Source of the DNA: CBDCVD01 sp965224015
GTDB taxonomy: Bacteria > Pseudomonadota > Alphaproteobacteria > Rhizobiales > CBDCVD01
Reading direction: 5' to 3'
Length of the DNA stretch: 64,000 nt
Assembly (NCBI GenBank): GCA_965224015.1
Contig: OZ245032.1
Location: forward strand, 1,550,001-1,614,000
In this document: positions 24,937-34,737 of the stretch, piece by piece
Layout: every line of letters starts with the position of its first letter
Position numbering within the stretch: the stretch's first letter is position 1
Program-made: the position numbers and the translations under genes
The notes under the pieces: model-generated
Databases searched by the model: none
What the model saw: only the letters and a program-made list of their open reading frames with translations
What the model was told of the DNA's origin: nothing

Positions 24937-27492
24937 ATGAGAAACGAAGCCGGGACCTCCCCCATCACCGACGGCAAAGCCACCGCCTCCGGCCCCTCAT
25001 CGGACATCTACATGCAAATGATGTCGTTCCTTGAGATCCTGCCTGACGGCTACGCGTTGTTTGACGCCGATGAACGCCTTGTGGCTATCACCAGGGCGTT
25101 CATGCATGTTTGCGAACTTCCCGAGCTGCCTGAAATCGGAACCTTCATTGAGGACATGCTAAGCGAGGCGGCAAACAGAATAATCTGGGACATTACCCGG
25201 GGGAACGAAGAGGAATGGGTGCGCTCGCACCTTGCACAAATACGCTCTTCAGGCCGTGAACGGGAAGTGCAACTGCGCTCGGGGCGCTGGTTGCGCCTTG
25301 TTGATCGTCGCCTGGACGACGGCTTTACTTTATGTGTACGCACCGACATCACGGCCCTTAAAACCAGCGCACAGCGTTTGCGTCAGGCTATGGATGCCTC
25401 AATGAGCGCCCTCGTCATTATCAATGCGGCGGGGATTATCGAAGATTTCAATCCCGCCGCGGAGGCAATATTTGGATACAAACGGGACCAGGTGATCGGT
25501 GCCGTCATGAAGGAGCTTTTGATACCAGAGCGCTATCGCCAGGCTCACGAAGATGGCATACAGCGCTACTTGCAAACGGGTAAGGCTAAGATCCTCGACA
25601 AACGTATTGAAATTGAGGCCATGCGTGCAGACGGCAGCGAGTTCCTGGCGGAGTTGACGATCAACCATGGCGCAGATCCCACGGGACCGATATTTTTTGG
25701 CTCGGTGCGCGACATCACAAAGCGAAAGCGCTCGGAAAATGCGCTCATTGCGGCAAAGGAAAAGGCGGAACATGCCAATCGGGCGCAGGCGGATTTTCTC
25801 GCCATGATGAGCCACGAAATCCGCACCCCCCTAAACGGCTTATTGGGTATCCTGAGCCTGCTGAAAGATAATGATCTTACAAACGAGCAGTTAAGTTACG
25901 TCAGGATTGGCGAACGCTCAGGCCAGGGACTGTTACGCATTATCAACGATATCCTCGACTACTCGAAGATCGAATCTGGAGAATTCAGCTTTCACGCGGT
26001 CCCTTTTGATCTTAATGATCTTGTTGCCGGGGTGATCGATATTATCTCCCCAAATGCGCAGGAAAAGGGGCTGACGCTGGACTTCAGTATCGACAGCGAT
26101 GAACGGATCTACCTTGAGGGAGACGAGGAGCGTTTGCGGCAAATCCTGGTCAACCTTGCCGGCAATGCGGTCAAGTTTACCGATGAAGGATCTGTAACCA
26201 TTCGCGTGCATCCCGATCATGCCGGACCTCAGAAGGTTCATCTCTTCTTTTCGGTCATTGATACCGGCATCGGCATTGACGACGGCAAAGCCAGCGACCT
26301 GTTCAAAAAGTTCTCCACCGCCTCGCCTTCCTATCAACAAAGAGAGGGCGGAACAGGACTGGGGCTGGCCATTTGCAAGACATTGGTAACCGCAATGGGC
26401 GGCAAAATCGGCGTCCAGTCCAATCCCTCGGGCGGCTGTACGTTTTGGTTCACGGTAACCCTGGACGCCTCGAACGAAAAGATCGTAAACGCCTCGGATG
26501 AGAGTCTGACCGATCGATCCCATATTCTTGCTGCCACGGACGGTGAAAAACTCAAAATCCTGATCGCCGAGGACAACACGACAAACGCCCTCATCGCACG
26601 CGTTATGCTCCAGGACGCAGGATACGAGATCCATGTTGTTGGCGATGGAGAACAGGCTGTCGAGGCTGTTATGGGCGAGAACTTTGATCTTGTCTTGATG
26701 GATATCGGCATGCCGGGCGTGGACGGGGTTGAGGCGGCGGCCAGAATACGCAAACTGCCCGGACGTAAAGCCAACATACCCATCATCGCTTTGACTGCCC
26801 ATGTGTTAAAGGACCAGCGCATGTATACGATGATGCGTGACATGGATGACTATATCGCCAAGCCAATTCAGCGCGAGGCCATGTTGGTGACCGTGGCCAA
26901 TTGGGCCCTTGGGTTGCGAACACGCACGGCCTATATCCAGCAGACCGAAGACCCCCGCACGGACCACGCGCAGATCGAAGCGGGCTCTCCTGCTCCACCG
27001 GATCCCGACACCGAAGACAGGCAGACAGCTCACGCGCGCATCAACACAGGTCCCCACCCCCCGCGCCAGAAACTGCGCACCCCTGGCGCCATGGACTACT
27101 CGTGCCGAAAGCTTCTTGACGGACAAGCGTTAAAGCGCCTGAGCGATGACACATCACCAGAAATCGTGACGGAATTGATCAGCGACTTTCTGCATCACTC
27201 TCGTGAACGTCTGGATGCCATGTGCCAGGCGGTTCGCTCGGCATCTATCACAGGTGACACAGCAGATTTATGCCTGCATGCCCATGCCCTCAGTTCAAGT
27301 GCGGCCACTTTTGGGGCTTTGCGCCTGCACGCCTTGACAAGGGATATCGAGGCGGCGTGTATAGAAGGGGAGCGGGAGGTTGCGTTGGCGCTTGGAGACC
27401 TGATAGATCCGATCGGCAGTGCCTCTTTGCAGGTCTTAGAGCGTGTCAGGCAAATTGCCCGCGAGCAAACCGCAGCAGCTAAACTGGCTTAA
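24937..27492 (+). CDS. Hybrid sensor histidine kinase (PAS-PAS-HisKA-HATPase-REC-Hpt)
   Basis: The 851-residue cytoplasmic protein has no membrane span. PAS domains lie at about 30-135 and 145-265 (IINAAGIIEDFNPAAEAIFG). HisKA has His293 (FLAMMSHEIRTPLNG). HATPase_c lies at about 400-515 (NLAGNAVKFTDEG, GGTGLGLAICKTLV). A receiver domain with Asp589 (LVLMDIGMPG) is at about 540-655. A proline- and charge-rich linker leads to a C-terminal phosphotransfer domain with His783 (LHAHALSSSAATFG). The full relay on one chain resembles BarA- or ArcB-type kinases that feed an external regulator; no cognate regulator is adjacent. Its stop TAA abuts a family A terminus. Confidence 0.93.
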   Translation: MRNEAGTSPITDGKATASGPSSDIYMQMMSFLEILPDGYALFDADERLVAITRAFMHVCELPELPEIGTFIEDMLSEAANRIIWDITRGNEEEWVRSHLAQIRSSGREREVQLRSGRWLRLVDRRLDDGFTLCVRTDITALKTSAQRLRQAMDASMSALVIINAAGIIEDFNPAAEAIFGYKRDQVIGAVMKELLIPERYRQAHEDGIQRYLQTGKAKILDKRIEIEAMRADGSEFLAELTINHGADPTGPIFFGSVRDITKRKRSENALIAAKEKAEHANRAQADFLAMMSHEIRTPLNGLLGILSLLKDNDLTNEQLSYVRIGERSGQGLLRIINDILDYSKIESGEFSFHAVPFDLNDLVAGVIDIISPNAQEKGLTLDFSIDSDERIYLEGDEERLRQILVNLAGNAVKFTDEGSVTIRVHPDHAGPQKVHLFFSVIDTGIGIDDGKASDLFKKFSTASPSYQQREGGTGLGLAICKTLVTAMGGKIGVQSNPSGGCTFWFTVTLDASNEKIVNASDESLTDRSHILAATDGEKLKILIAEDNTTNALIARVMLQDAGYEIHVVGDGEQAVEAVMGENFDLVLMDIGMPGVDGVEAAARIRKLPGRKANIPIIALTAHVLKDQRMYTMMRDMDDYIAKPIQREAMLVTVANWALGLRTRTAYIQQTEDPRTDHAQIEAGSPAPPDPDTEDRQTAHARINTGPHPPRQKLRTPGAMDYSCRKLLDGQALKRLSDDTSPEIVTELISDFLHHSRERLDAMCQAVRSASITGDTADLCLHAHALSSSAATFGALRLHALTRDIEAACIEGEREVALALGDLIDPIGSASLQVLERVRQIAREQTAAAKLA

Positions 27493-27505
27493 TACCAGCG
27501 GTGTG
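27493..27505. repeat. Family A terminus only
   Basis: TAATACCAGCGGT at the kinase stop codon, after which similarity ends. Probably a decayed or truncated copy. Confidence 0.5.
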
Positions 27506-27542
27506 AGAGTTTTTCGCGGGGTTCGGCAACACAGACAAGAGC

Positions 27543-27683
27543 CTATAGCAAAATGCGTTTAGTTGGAATCATGAGCATTTGCGTATTCTTCTCGCATTTT
27601 GCTATAGATTTAGAGGGCGATCAGCTTTATACGTTTAGTCGTCCCCATAGCAAAATGGGTACAACTCAACGTATGCTGATCTA
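27543..27683. repeat. Family B repeat, full length, overlapping the hrcA stop
   Basis: From CTATAGCAAAATGCG to ATGCTGATCTA. Its last three bases (CTA at 27681-27683) are, on the minus strand, the TAG stop of hrcA. Confidence 0.9.
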
Positions 27684-28742
27684 ACGTATCAACTCGCTTA
27701 CGACCTTTGCCGTGTAATCCACCAAAGGAATAATGCGGCCATAATTAATGCGTGTCGGGCCAATAACCCCGAGCACGCCGACGACATTACGCTTCTTGTC
27801 CGTATAGGGCGCAACAATCAAAGATGAGCCCGAAAGGGAAAACAGTTTGTTTTCCGAGCCGATAAACAACCGGACCCCCTCCCCAGCCTCAGCCAAATCG
27901 AGAAGCTGCATCAGCGAACGTTTGCTCTCGAGATCATCAAACAGCAAGCGGATACGCTCCAGATCCTCAAGGGCGCTCACATCGTCAAGCAGATTGGCCC
28001 GTCCTCTTATAATCAGTTGTTGCGGGCGCCCCTCCTCCGCCCCGGCCCAGGTCGCAAGGCCCGCCTCAATGGCGCGCTGGGTTAACTTGTCCAGCTCTGC
28101 CTCGCGCGCATTGCGCAAACGTCGTAACAACACCAGCGCTTCGTTGATCGTTTTCCCGGCCAACACCTTGTTGGCATAGTTCGACGCCTCAACCAGCGCC
28201 GACAGGGGCAGTCCAGAGGGCATATCGGCAATGCGATTTTCCACCGATCCATCCTCACCCACCAATACAACGAGCAACTTCCTGGCTTCAATTTGAACGA
28301 ACTCTATATGTTTGAGGCGCAGATCACTCTTGCTGCTCAATACCAGCCCGGCGCCATGCGAGAGGCCCGACAGTGCCCGGCTCGCCTCATCCAGAACCGA
28401 CTCAAGAGACTGCCTGGCGCCACCGGCCAGCTCCGCCGCGATGTGTTCACGCTCGCTGGAGTTCAGATTACCCACCTCAAGCATGGCATCGACAAACAGC
28501 CTCAGCCCCTGCTCGGTGGGCATGCGCCCGGCACTCGTATGCGGCGCATAGATCAGGCCGCTGTCCTCCAGGTCAGCCATGACATTGCGGATCGAAGCCG
28601 GAGACAGGGTCGTTGTCAGGATACGGCTTAGATTGCGTGAGCCCATCGGCTCGCCGGTGCGCAAATAGCTCTCGACGATGGTACGGAAAATCTCTCGCGA
28701 GCGCTCGTTCAAGACAACAACTGAAAGAGAACTGTCGTTCAT
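27681..28742 (-). CDS. hrcA: Heat-inducible transcription repressor HrcA
   Basis: HrcA represses groES-groEL and other chaperone genes at CIRCE operators. The 353-residue protein has the N-terminal winged helix (LNERSREIFRTIVESYLRTGEPMGSRNLSR), the inserted HTH region with SPASIRNVMADLEDSGLIYAPHTSAGR, and the long GAF-like domain ending GVLGVIGPTRINYGRIIPLVDYTAKVV. It is divergent from rph, the usual alphaproteobacterial arrangement. No CIRCE inverted repeat was noticed upstream. grpE, often next to hrcA, is absent. The stop codon belongs to a family B repeat. Confidence 0.96.
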   Translation of the reverse strand: MNDSSLSVVVLNERSREIFRTIVESYLRTGEPMGSRNLSRILTTTLSPASIRNVMADLEDSGLIYAPHTSAGRMPTEQGLRLFVDAMLEVGNLNSSEREHIAAELAGGARQSLESVLDEASRALSGLSHGAGLVLSSKSDLRLKHIEFVQIEARKLLVVLVGEDGSVENRIADMPSGLPLSALVEASNYANKVLAGKTINEALVLLRRLRNAREAELDKLTQRAIEAGLATWAGAEEGRPQQLIIRGRANLLDDVSALEDLERIRLLFDDLESKRSLMQLLDLAEAGEGVRLFIGSENKLFSLSGSSLIVAPYTDKKRNVVGVLGVIGPTRINYGRIIPLVDYTAKVVSELIR

Positions 28743-28891
28743 ATCTCTAAAGTCCTGGTACGGCCAACCTGTCCGCAGGCGATAACGTTTCGCGACTAAC
28801 GGATTGCGTCAACAGATCCATCATAAAGCCTAACCGGTCATTGTGACAATCCAAATGGCCCGTTGATCATGGATTTCACAAAGGAGATAAT

Positions 28892-29034
28892 GCCAGCGGT
28901 ATTGGCTTTTGTATACGCTGACTTGTAGGCATATCCATTAACGGGCATCTACCGGCCCGCGCCCTTGCATATCGTGCTGATAAGACAACAGTTTTCGAAT
29001 TGGGCCAACTGTCAAACGCAAAGCTCCTTGGTAT
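28892..29034. repeat. Family A-like element, divergent 143-bp variant
   Basis: It has A-type ends (ATGCCAGCGGTATTGGC and CTCCTTGGTAT) but a different, longer interior. The copy starting at 63242 shares its left part (GGCTTTTGT, then ACGCTGA). This suggests an A subfamily. It lies in the hrcA-rph divergent promoter region. Confidence 0.65.
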
Positions 29035-29157
29035 CAGTCCCTAACGACATCTTTTACAATAACAAGCAGGGGCAAATCTGCACTTTGCTTTTAGGTCAAT
29101 TCATGCGACAAACTTGTGCAAAGAGATGCGGCTCTCTTGCAGTAACAAGATGCGATC

Positions 29158-29886
29158 ATGACCACCACTTATACCCGACCATCCGGTCGTGACTTTGCGC
29201 AGATGCGAAACGTGTCCCTGGAGCGTGGTGTAGCCAAACACGCTGAGGGTTCCTGCCTGGTTAAATGCGGTGATACCCATATTTTATGTACCGCTAGTGT
29301 GGAGACTCAGGTCCCCCGCTGGATGCGAGGGCTTGGCACGGGATGGGTGACAGCGGAATACAGTATGTTGCCACGCGCGACCCATCAGCGCACGCGACGC
29401 GAGGCGAGTATTGGCAAACAGTCCGGTCGCACCCAGGAAATTCAACGCCTTATCGGTCGCAGCCTGCGCGCTGTTATTGATGTCAATAAAATTGCGGATA
29501 TACAGATCACCCTCGACTGCGATGTCATACAGGCCGATGGAGGCACGCGAACCGCCGCCATAACAGGCGCGTGGGTGGCCTTGAGTGATTGCGTCGAATG
29601 GATGATGGAGCGCGATATGATCAAGGACAGCCCGCTCAAAGATCGGGTTGCCGCCATTTCCTGCGGCATCATCGCCAACACGCCAATACTTGACCTGGAT
29701 TACGCGGAGGATTCCAGTGCAGATATTGATGCCAATTTCGTCATCACCGGCTCAGGCGACCTGGTTGAAGTGCAGTGCACGGCTGAAGGTAATCCGTTTT
29801 CCACCGACGATTTGCAACACCTGCTCGGTCTGGCGCAAGCCGGCACCACACGCTTGCTGGAATTGCAAGAGCTGGCCGTTGCTTAA
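29158..29886 (+). CDS. rph: Ribonuclease PH
   Basis: RNase PH trims tRNA 3' ends phosphorolytically. The 242-residue protein has the conserved SLERGVAKHAEGSCLVKCGDTH region, LGTGWVTAEYSMLPRATHQRTRREA, GRTQEIQRLIGRSLRAVID and DCDVIQADGGTRTAAITGAWVAL. The length is as expected (about 238). It is divergent from hrcA. The usual downstream rdgB and hemW are absent; instead the convergent ruvX gene begins 32 bp away. Confidence 0.97.
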   Translation: MTTTYTRPSGRDFAQMRNVSLERGVAKHAEGSCLVKCGDTHILCTASVETQVPRWMRGLGTGWVTAEYSMLPRATHQRTRREASIGKQSGRTQEIQRLIGRSLRAVIDVNKIADIQITLDCDVIQADGGTRTAAITGAWVALSDCVEWMMERDMIKDSPLKDRVAAISCGIIANTPILDLDYAEDSSADIDANFVITGSGDLVEVQCTAEGNPFSTDDLQHLLGLAQAGTTRLLELQELAVA

Positions 29887-29917
29887 CCCGGAAATCTGAA
29901 GCAAGAACAGAACTTTA

Positions 29918-30382
29918 TTACGATAATGATCGCAGGCAATCCAGCGCGCCTTGCAAAATAAATGCGGCGGCGCTCTTATCAATCCTTGATTTCCGCTTAG
30001 CCCGACTCATGTCGGCTGCAAGCATCGCCCGATCGGCGGCAACCGAAGAAAGTCGCTCGTCCCACAGCACCATTGGCACCTTCGCATATGTCGACAAATT
30101 ACGCGCGAATGCGCGCGTGCTCTGGGCCCGTGGTCCCACACTGCCATCCATATTGTAGGGCATGCCAATCACCAACGCAACAATCTCATGGGCATGGATA
30201 AGCGCCTCCAGATGGGCCGCATCGTCGGCAAACTTTGCCCGCCGCATAACATCTAAAGGCGTAGCAATGATTCGCCTCGTGTCAGACAGCGCCAACCCGA
30301 TTGTCTTGCTGCCTACGTCAAGACCCAAAATCCGCCCCTGCTCAGGAATATGGGCGCTTAAGTTGGCAATATCTACAATCAA
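29918..30382 (-). CDS. ruvX: Putative pre-16S rRNA nuclease YqgF (RuvX)
   Basis: YqgF/RuvX is an RNase H-like nuclease involved in 16S rRNA 5' maturation. The 154-residue protein shows the first acidic strand ILGLDVGSKTIGLALSD, the IVALVIGMPYNMDGSVGP motif, the acidic WDERLSSVAADR motif and the final KSRIDKSAAAFILQGALD. The start TTG at 30382 is chosen because AAGGAG lies six bases upstream and because it gives the usual N-terminus; an upstream GTG would add nine residues. Confidence 0.93.
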   Translation of the reverse strand: MIVDIANLSAHIPEQGRILGLDVGSKTIGLALSDTRRIIATPLDVMRRAKFADDAAHLEALIHAHEIVALVIGMPYNMDGSVGPRAQSTRAFARNLSTYAKVPMVLWDERLSSVAADRAMLAADMSRAKRKSRIDKSAAAFILQGALDCLRSLS

Positions 30383-30740
30383 AACGTGCTCCTTGACAGA
30401 TGAATACACGCATTAGCAGTAAAGCGAGCCCATTCATTCACCATCCTCAAGACTTCATATGAGTACAAATAGAAAATTAACATACATCATCCAGATTATG
30501 GGCGAGATGTTTTTGGGAGCATATCAGGATTCGCAGGGCCGTTCGCTTTATCCACTACCACACCGGTGGGGACGTGACACAGCGCTGATCTGAGATCGGC
30601 ACGGATTCCGCGCCAGAGAAAAATATAAAACAGCTGTAAGTCAGTCAACGTTGCTGCACTTGTTACCAGGTCCATGCTATGCCGTGTGAACATCTCCTTG
30701 CATGATGGTGGAAGTAGAATAGCGAATGCGGGAGAGACCG
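30383..30740. other. Divergent region between ruvX and the binding-protein gene
   Basis: About 360 bp with no supported gene. It should contain promoters for both flanking genes. No family A, B or C element was seen, which is unusual for this window. Confidence 0.4.
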
Positions 30741-31943
30741 ATGAAACGAGTCGTATGGAGGGCAGTTGGTGCGGTATGTGCCTTGGCATTTTTAACGCCG
30801 GTGCAGGCTCTCGAAACCATAAAAATCGGGGATATCAATAGCTATAACCGCCTTCCGGCTCGTACGGTGCCCTACATTAAGGGAGTTAAGTTGGCGCTGG
30901 AGGAGATCAACGCATCAGGGGGCGTTCTGGGGCGGCAGTTGGAGCTGATCTCGCGCGATGATCATGGCAAGCCGGAGGAGGCGATAAAAATCGCCGAGGA
31001 ACTCTTTGATCGTGAAGGGGTGGCTCTCGTTGCGGGAAGCCTGTTTTCTGACGTTGGCCTGGCGTTGGCTTCTTATGCGGCAGAAAAGAAACGTCTTTAC
31101 CTCGCCGCTGATCCGTTGACAGATGCGCTGGTTTGGGCGAAGGGAAATCGCTATACGTTCCGGCTTCGCCCTTCAACATATATGCAAGCGGCAATGCTGG
31201 CGGAGGAAGCGGCAAAGTCCGGTGCCAAGCGCTGGGCGACAATTGCTCCCGACCATGCGTTTGGCAAGGATGCCGTGGCTTCGTTCAAAAAAATATTGAA
31301 AGCCAAGGTTCCGGACGTGGAGTTTGTGGCCGAACAGTGGCCGGCTCTGTTCAAGATCAAAGCCGCTGAAGAGGTTGAGGCCATTGCCGCCGCCAAGCCT
31401 GATGCCATTTATAATGTCATTTTTGGCTCAGATCTGGTCAAATTTGTGCGCGCAGGAAAAATTCAAGGCCTGTTCGAGAAGCGCCTGGTTATCGGCCTTT
31501 TGACCGGCGAGCCGGAGTACCTGGACCCGTTGCGTGATGAGGCTCCCGAGGGGTGGATCGTCACGGGCTATCCGTGGGGTACCATTAAAGACCCGACGCA
31601 TGTGGCCTTTGTCACAGCCTATCGAAAACGCTGGCGCGACTATCCACGCCTTAGCTCAATCGTCGGCTACAACACCATGCTGACAATTCGTGCCGCTCTT
31701 GAGCGCGCCGGCAAAACCGATACGGAAAGCCTTGTTGCGGCGATGAAAGGCCTGACCCTTGATACCCCAACCGGCTCCATTACCTTTCGGGCCATCGACC
31801 ACCAATCAACCATGGGTGCCTATGTGGGAAAGACGGCCCTCGAATACGGCACCGGTGTGATGGTGGACTGGACTTACAAGAACGGCGCGGACTATCTGCC
31901 TTCCAACGAAGAGGTCAAGGCCCTGCGACCGGCCACAAACTAG
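30741..31943 (+). CDS. ABC transporter substrate-binding protein, branched-chain amino acid (LivJ/K) type
   Basis: The 400-residue protein has a signal peptide (AVGAVCALAFLTPVQA) and then a type I periplasmic binding fold: IKIGDINSYNRLP at the mature start, KGVKLALEEINASGGVLGRQLELISRDDHGKPEEA, and the hinge region VGYNTMLTIRAALERAG. Such proteins capture amino acids, amides or aromatic acids for HAAT-family importers. No permease or ATPase gene is adjacent, so it is an orphan component. GGGAGAG lies upstream of the ATG at 30741. The stop TAG is the first part of a family C repeat. Confidence 0.88.
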   Translation: MKRVVWRAVGAVCALAFLTPVQALETIKIGDINSYNRLPARTVPYIKGVKLALEEINASGGVLGRQLELISRDDHGKPEEAIKIAEELFDREGVALVAGSLFSDVGLALASYAAEKKRLYLAADPLTDALVWAKGNRYTFRLRPSTYMQAAMLAEEAAKSGAKRWATIAPDHAFGKDAVASFKKILKAKVPDVEFVAEQWPALFKIKAAEEVEAIAAAKPDAIYNVIFGSDLVKFVRAGKIQGLFEKRLVIGLLTGEPEYLDPLRDEAPEGWIVTGYPWGTIKDPTHVAFVTAYRKRWRDYPRLSSIVGYNTMLTIRAALERAGKTDTESLVAAMKGLTLDTPTGSITFRAIDHQSTMGAYVGKTALEYGTGVMVDWTYKNGADYLPSNEEVKALRPATN

Positions 31944-32097
31944 AGCGTGTCAGGTCTTAATAGAATCAATTCTGTTTCTCGATTGGCGAGGCGATTCCTA
32001 AGCTCAAGGCGATCGAAGAGCGATGGCGACCCATCTCTCAAGAGCGGCTTGGGCGTGGGCGTTGCGCCAATCGGAAACCCGAAGGGACGGGCGCTTT
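31941..32097. repeat. Family C repeat, truncated by B
   Basis: TAGAGCGTGTCAGGTCTTAA onward runs parallel, in reverse orientation, to 7966-8118. At about 32098 the C sequence stops in the middle of GGGCGCTTTTGC and family B sequence begins. Confidence 0.85.
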
Positions 32098-32098
32098 T

Positions 32099-32216
32099 GC
32101 TATAGATTTAGAGGGCGATCAGCTTTATAGGGTTAGCTGTACCCATTTTGCCCAGGGTATAAGCGAAACCCATAAAGCTGATCGCCCATAATTCCCGTTA
32201 AATGCATTTTGCTATA
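32099..32216. repeat. Family B repeat, rearranged
   Basis: CTATAGATTTAGAGGGCGATC, then AGCTTTATAGGGTTAGCTGTACCC, and the hairpin end AATGCATTTTGCTATA. The module order differs from the standard copies. Confidence 0.8.
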
Positions 32217-32387
32217 AGCCGCACATTTTCCAATTACAGCAACCTTTGCGTCTATGGCAGTTGTAGAGACTGTGCAGATAACTCTGTTTTCTCACGTCAA
32301 TAAGGTATTTTCGCCATGGAAAGGACTAACAAAATATGATCGTTTTAAAGCGGAAAGTTTACTTGATTCAGTAGGACTTGGGAATCA

Positions 32388-32420
32388 GGGGAGCGGGCCA
32401 AGTCGTCAACAGACGTTTCC
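32388..32420. repeat. Family D repeat (half)
   Basis: GGGGAGCGGGCCAAGTCGTC then AACAGACGTTTCC, upstream of the MarR gene. Confidence 0.65.
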
Positions 32421-32500
32421 ATCTGTCCGTGTAACCCCGCTCTGCGAATCGGGATGGGGACCCCTTTTCGCACGCATATTGACTTAAAGGAGCGCATCGC

Positions 32501-32965
32501 ATGATTGTCGAAAACACAGCCGCACGTATGGATACCGAGACTACGCGCAGCCTTCATACCTATAAGCTGGAATCCCAGGTGGGCTTTTTGCTGCGTCTTG
32601 CTGTACAGCATCACGCCAGTATTTTTCAAAGCTTTATGATTGAGGGCCTGACGCCGACGCAATATTCGGCCGTTGTCAAACTGTACGAGATGGAATCGAT
32701 CTCACAAAACCTGCTCGGACGCATGACGGCAATGGATGCCGCGACCATAAAAGGCGTTATTGGCCGCCTGAAAGAGCGTGGCTTTGTTGAGACCGAACCG
32801 GATACCGAAGACAAACGCCGCCTGCGCCTGCGCCTCACCGAACGCGGCAGCGATGTTGCACGACGCGCCATTCCCTGCGGCGAGCTCATAACCCGCAAGG
32901 CGCTGGAAACGATGAGCGAGGCCGAGGAAAAGGAATTGATTCGACTGCTACGTAAAATGGCGTAA
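32501..32965 (+). CDS. MarR-family transcriptional regulator
   Basis: The 154-residue protein has the MarR winged-helix layout: an N-terminal dimerisation helix, LTPTQYSAVVKLYEM, the recognition helix region GRMTAMDAATIKGVIGRLKERGF, and the wing VETEPDTEDKRRLRLRLTERG. Members sense small phenolic or other ligands and repress neighbouring genes. AAAGGAG lies upstream of the ATG. The next gene, a porin, is on the same strand and could be a target, which is inference. Confidence 0.93.
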   Translation: MIVENTAARMDTETTRSLHTYKLESQVGFLLRLAVQHHASIFQSFMIEGLTPTQYSAVVKLYEMESISQNLLGRMTAMDAATIKGVIGRLKERGFVETEPDTEDKRRLRLRLTERGSDVARRAIPCGELITRKALETMSEAEEKELIRLLRKMA

Positions 32966-33299
32966 GCAGCCCGCTGCTAGAGCGTGTCAGGTCTTTCCCG
33001 CCGTTGGCGCCCGTATAGCGTAACTATTTTGCAACACTTGCCCAAAAAAGACCCTTCTGACCGCCATTTTCGGCATTTTTTATTGAATTTTACTCCAAAC
33101 ACACTATCATTTAGAAAGATGGACCCTATTCTGGAAATTTGAGGTAAAAAGGGATAGGAGATATCGTGGTGTATGGCTGACGCTTCTGCGTTCAGGGCAT
33201 TTACCAAAGGTCTTTGATCGTAGGGCAATTTTAAACGTTTGATCGGAGACCGAAGCTACACACGGTTTGAAGCCGTGCGGTTATAATTTTGGTGTGGAA

Positions 33300-34574
33300 A
33301 TGGTCATGCGTGCGCGCTTTGTTGGGTTGGCCCTGGTTGTTGCGGGATTTTCCGTTCACGCTGCCGGTGCCTCCGATATTCAGGCGGTTACATCCATACA
33401 ATCCATCGGTATTTGTAATGCCTTTGGAGACGGGGATGTCGTTGTTCCAGGCACCGCCACGTGTTTATCCCTTTATGGCGATCCCCTTGCGCATACCCAC
33501 CCTTCACAGGTTGGCATTACCCCTGTCAGTGACAAACCGGCGGTTCGGGCCCGTGCGGCTTTTCGGTATGACCGCGCCCTGGATACACAGTCCATGGCCC
33601 GTTGGAGCCGCATGCGTAGGGTTGGTGGGGTTGGGCCGCACAGCGGCGCGTACAATGACGGCGGCCTGGCGCTAGCCCCGCCCTCACAAAGCGCCGCGAC
33701 AGCGCAGGACGCGCCACTTCCTGACTTTATGCAATCCTATTTGCAAATCGGCAATGTTCGCCTTGGACGCTCAGCATCTGCTTTTAATGTGGGGCCAAAC
33801 TACAGTTTGGGTGAGGCCTTGCCGGCTCTTCAGCGTGACATCGGTGCCGACGTTTTATCCTATACTGTTGCCTCTGATACGGGATTTGCCGCTACCGTTG
33901 CCCTTGAAAATAATCCCCGGTTGATCGACCCTCTTGGCGATGCGCAGGCCTTTGCCATCGCCAATGACCGGGATACGGATCAGTCTACGCTGCCGGATGA
34001 TCAGTCTACGCTGCCGGATATTGTCGCATCTCTTGCGATCGGACGGGACTGGGGTTCTGCCCAGATTGCTGGTGCAGTGCATCCACTTAATCGGATTGGT
34101 GAGAGCGAGGGGTCGGCTTTGGGTTGGGCTGTCGCGGGGGGTATGACCTTGAACCTGCCGTTTCTCGCGGCAAACGACGAACTGTCCTTCCAGGCGGTCT
34201 ATTCTGACGGGGCGCTTGTTTATAACGGTATCGGCAACACCTTGCCGGGTATATCAACAACAGATGCCCACAAAGGTGTTGATGGCGAAATCGAGACTTC
34301 AAAGGCTCTGAGCCTTTCTGGTGGTTTGTTGCATAATTGGTCGCCGCATCTCTCCGGTTCCATCTCCGGGGCCTATGTACGCGTCGATCAGCCGGAAAAT
34401 CAGGCCCAGGACCTGAACGATTTTGGCGCCTACAACATTAAAGGCAATCTCCTTTACAAGCCCGTGGACGATTTGATCATTGGTGCCGAACTCGGCTATC
34501 AACATGTCGATGTCCCAGGTAAACAGAGTGATGGCTCTGTTGGTGCCGCATTGCGGGTTAAGCGCGATTTCTAG
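33300..34574 (+). CDS. Outer-membrane porin, Porin_2-like
   Basis: The 424-residue protein has a signal peptide (RFVGLALVVAGFSVHAAGA) and a mature part of alternating strands ending in Phe (VGAALRVKRDF), the outer-membrane signature. Two cysteines flank an early loop (GICNAFGDGDVVVPGTATC), as in the alphaproteobacterial Porin_2 family. A perfect 21-bp tandem duplication at 33978-34019 repeats DQSTLPD, probably in a surface loop. The start is either ATG 33300 or ATG 33306. The stop reads TAGAGCG, like a C-family terminus, but similarity ends there. Confidence 0.85.
   Translation: MVMRARFVGLALVVAGFSVHAAGASDIQAVTSIQSIGICNAFGDGDVVVPGTATCLSLYGDPLAHTHPSQVGITPVSDKPAVRARAAFRYDRALDTQSMARWSRMRRVGGVGPHSGAYNDGGLALAPPSQSAATAQDAPLPDFMQSYLQIGNVRLGRSASAFNVGPNYSLGEALPALQRDIGADVLSYTVASDTGFAATVALENNPRLIDPLGDAQAFAIANDRDTDQSTLPDDQSTLPDIVASLAIGRDWGSAQIAGAVHPLNRIGESEGSALGWAVAGGMTLNLPFLAANDELSFQAVYSDGALVYNGIGNTLPGISTTDAHKGVDGEIETSKALSLSGGLLHNWSPHLSGSISGAYVRVDQPENQAQDLNDFGAYNIKGNLLYKPVDDLIIGAELGYQHVDVPGKQSDGSVGAALRVKRDF
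33978..34019 (+). repeat. In-frame 21-bp tandem duplication in the porin gene
   Basis: The unit GATCAGTCTACGCTGCCGGAT (one base over twenty, shown as GATCAGTCTACG plus CTGCCGGAT) occurs twice with no mismatch and encodes DQSTLPD twice. Confidence 0.95.
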
Positions 34575-34647
34575 AGCGGTGGGTTTTGGGTGGGAATCTT
34601 CATTCTCGTTGTCATCTTCCACCAGTCAAGACTTCCATGATATTCGC

Positions 34648-34700
34648 TAGGAAACGTCTATTTGCGGGCAGGTGATGCCCGTGAATAGAGAGGCCTATTA
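34648..34700. repeat. Family D fragment
   Basis: GGAAACGTCTATTTGCGGGC then AGGTGATGCCCGTGAATAGAG: a degenerate palindromic D copy between the porin and the SDR gene. Confidence 0.5.
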
Positions 34701-34737
34701 AATTAATAGGGTTCAAATTTTTCGGCGTTCTTGATCC

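Noticed and set aside
28743..29157. CIRCE operator in the hrcA-rph region
   Set aside because: I looked for TTAGCACTC-N9-GAGTGCTAA and did not find it.
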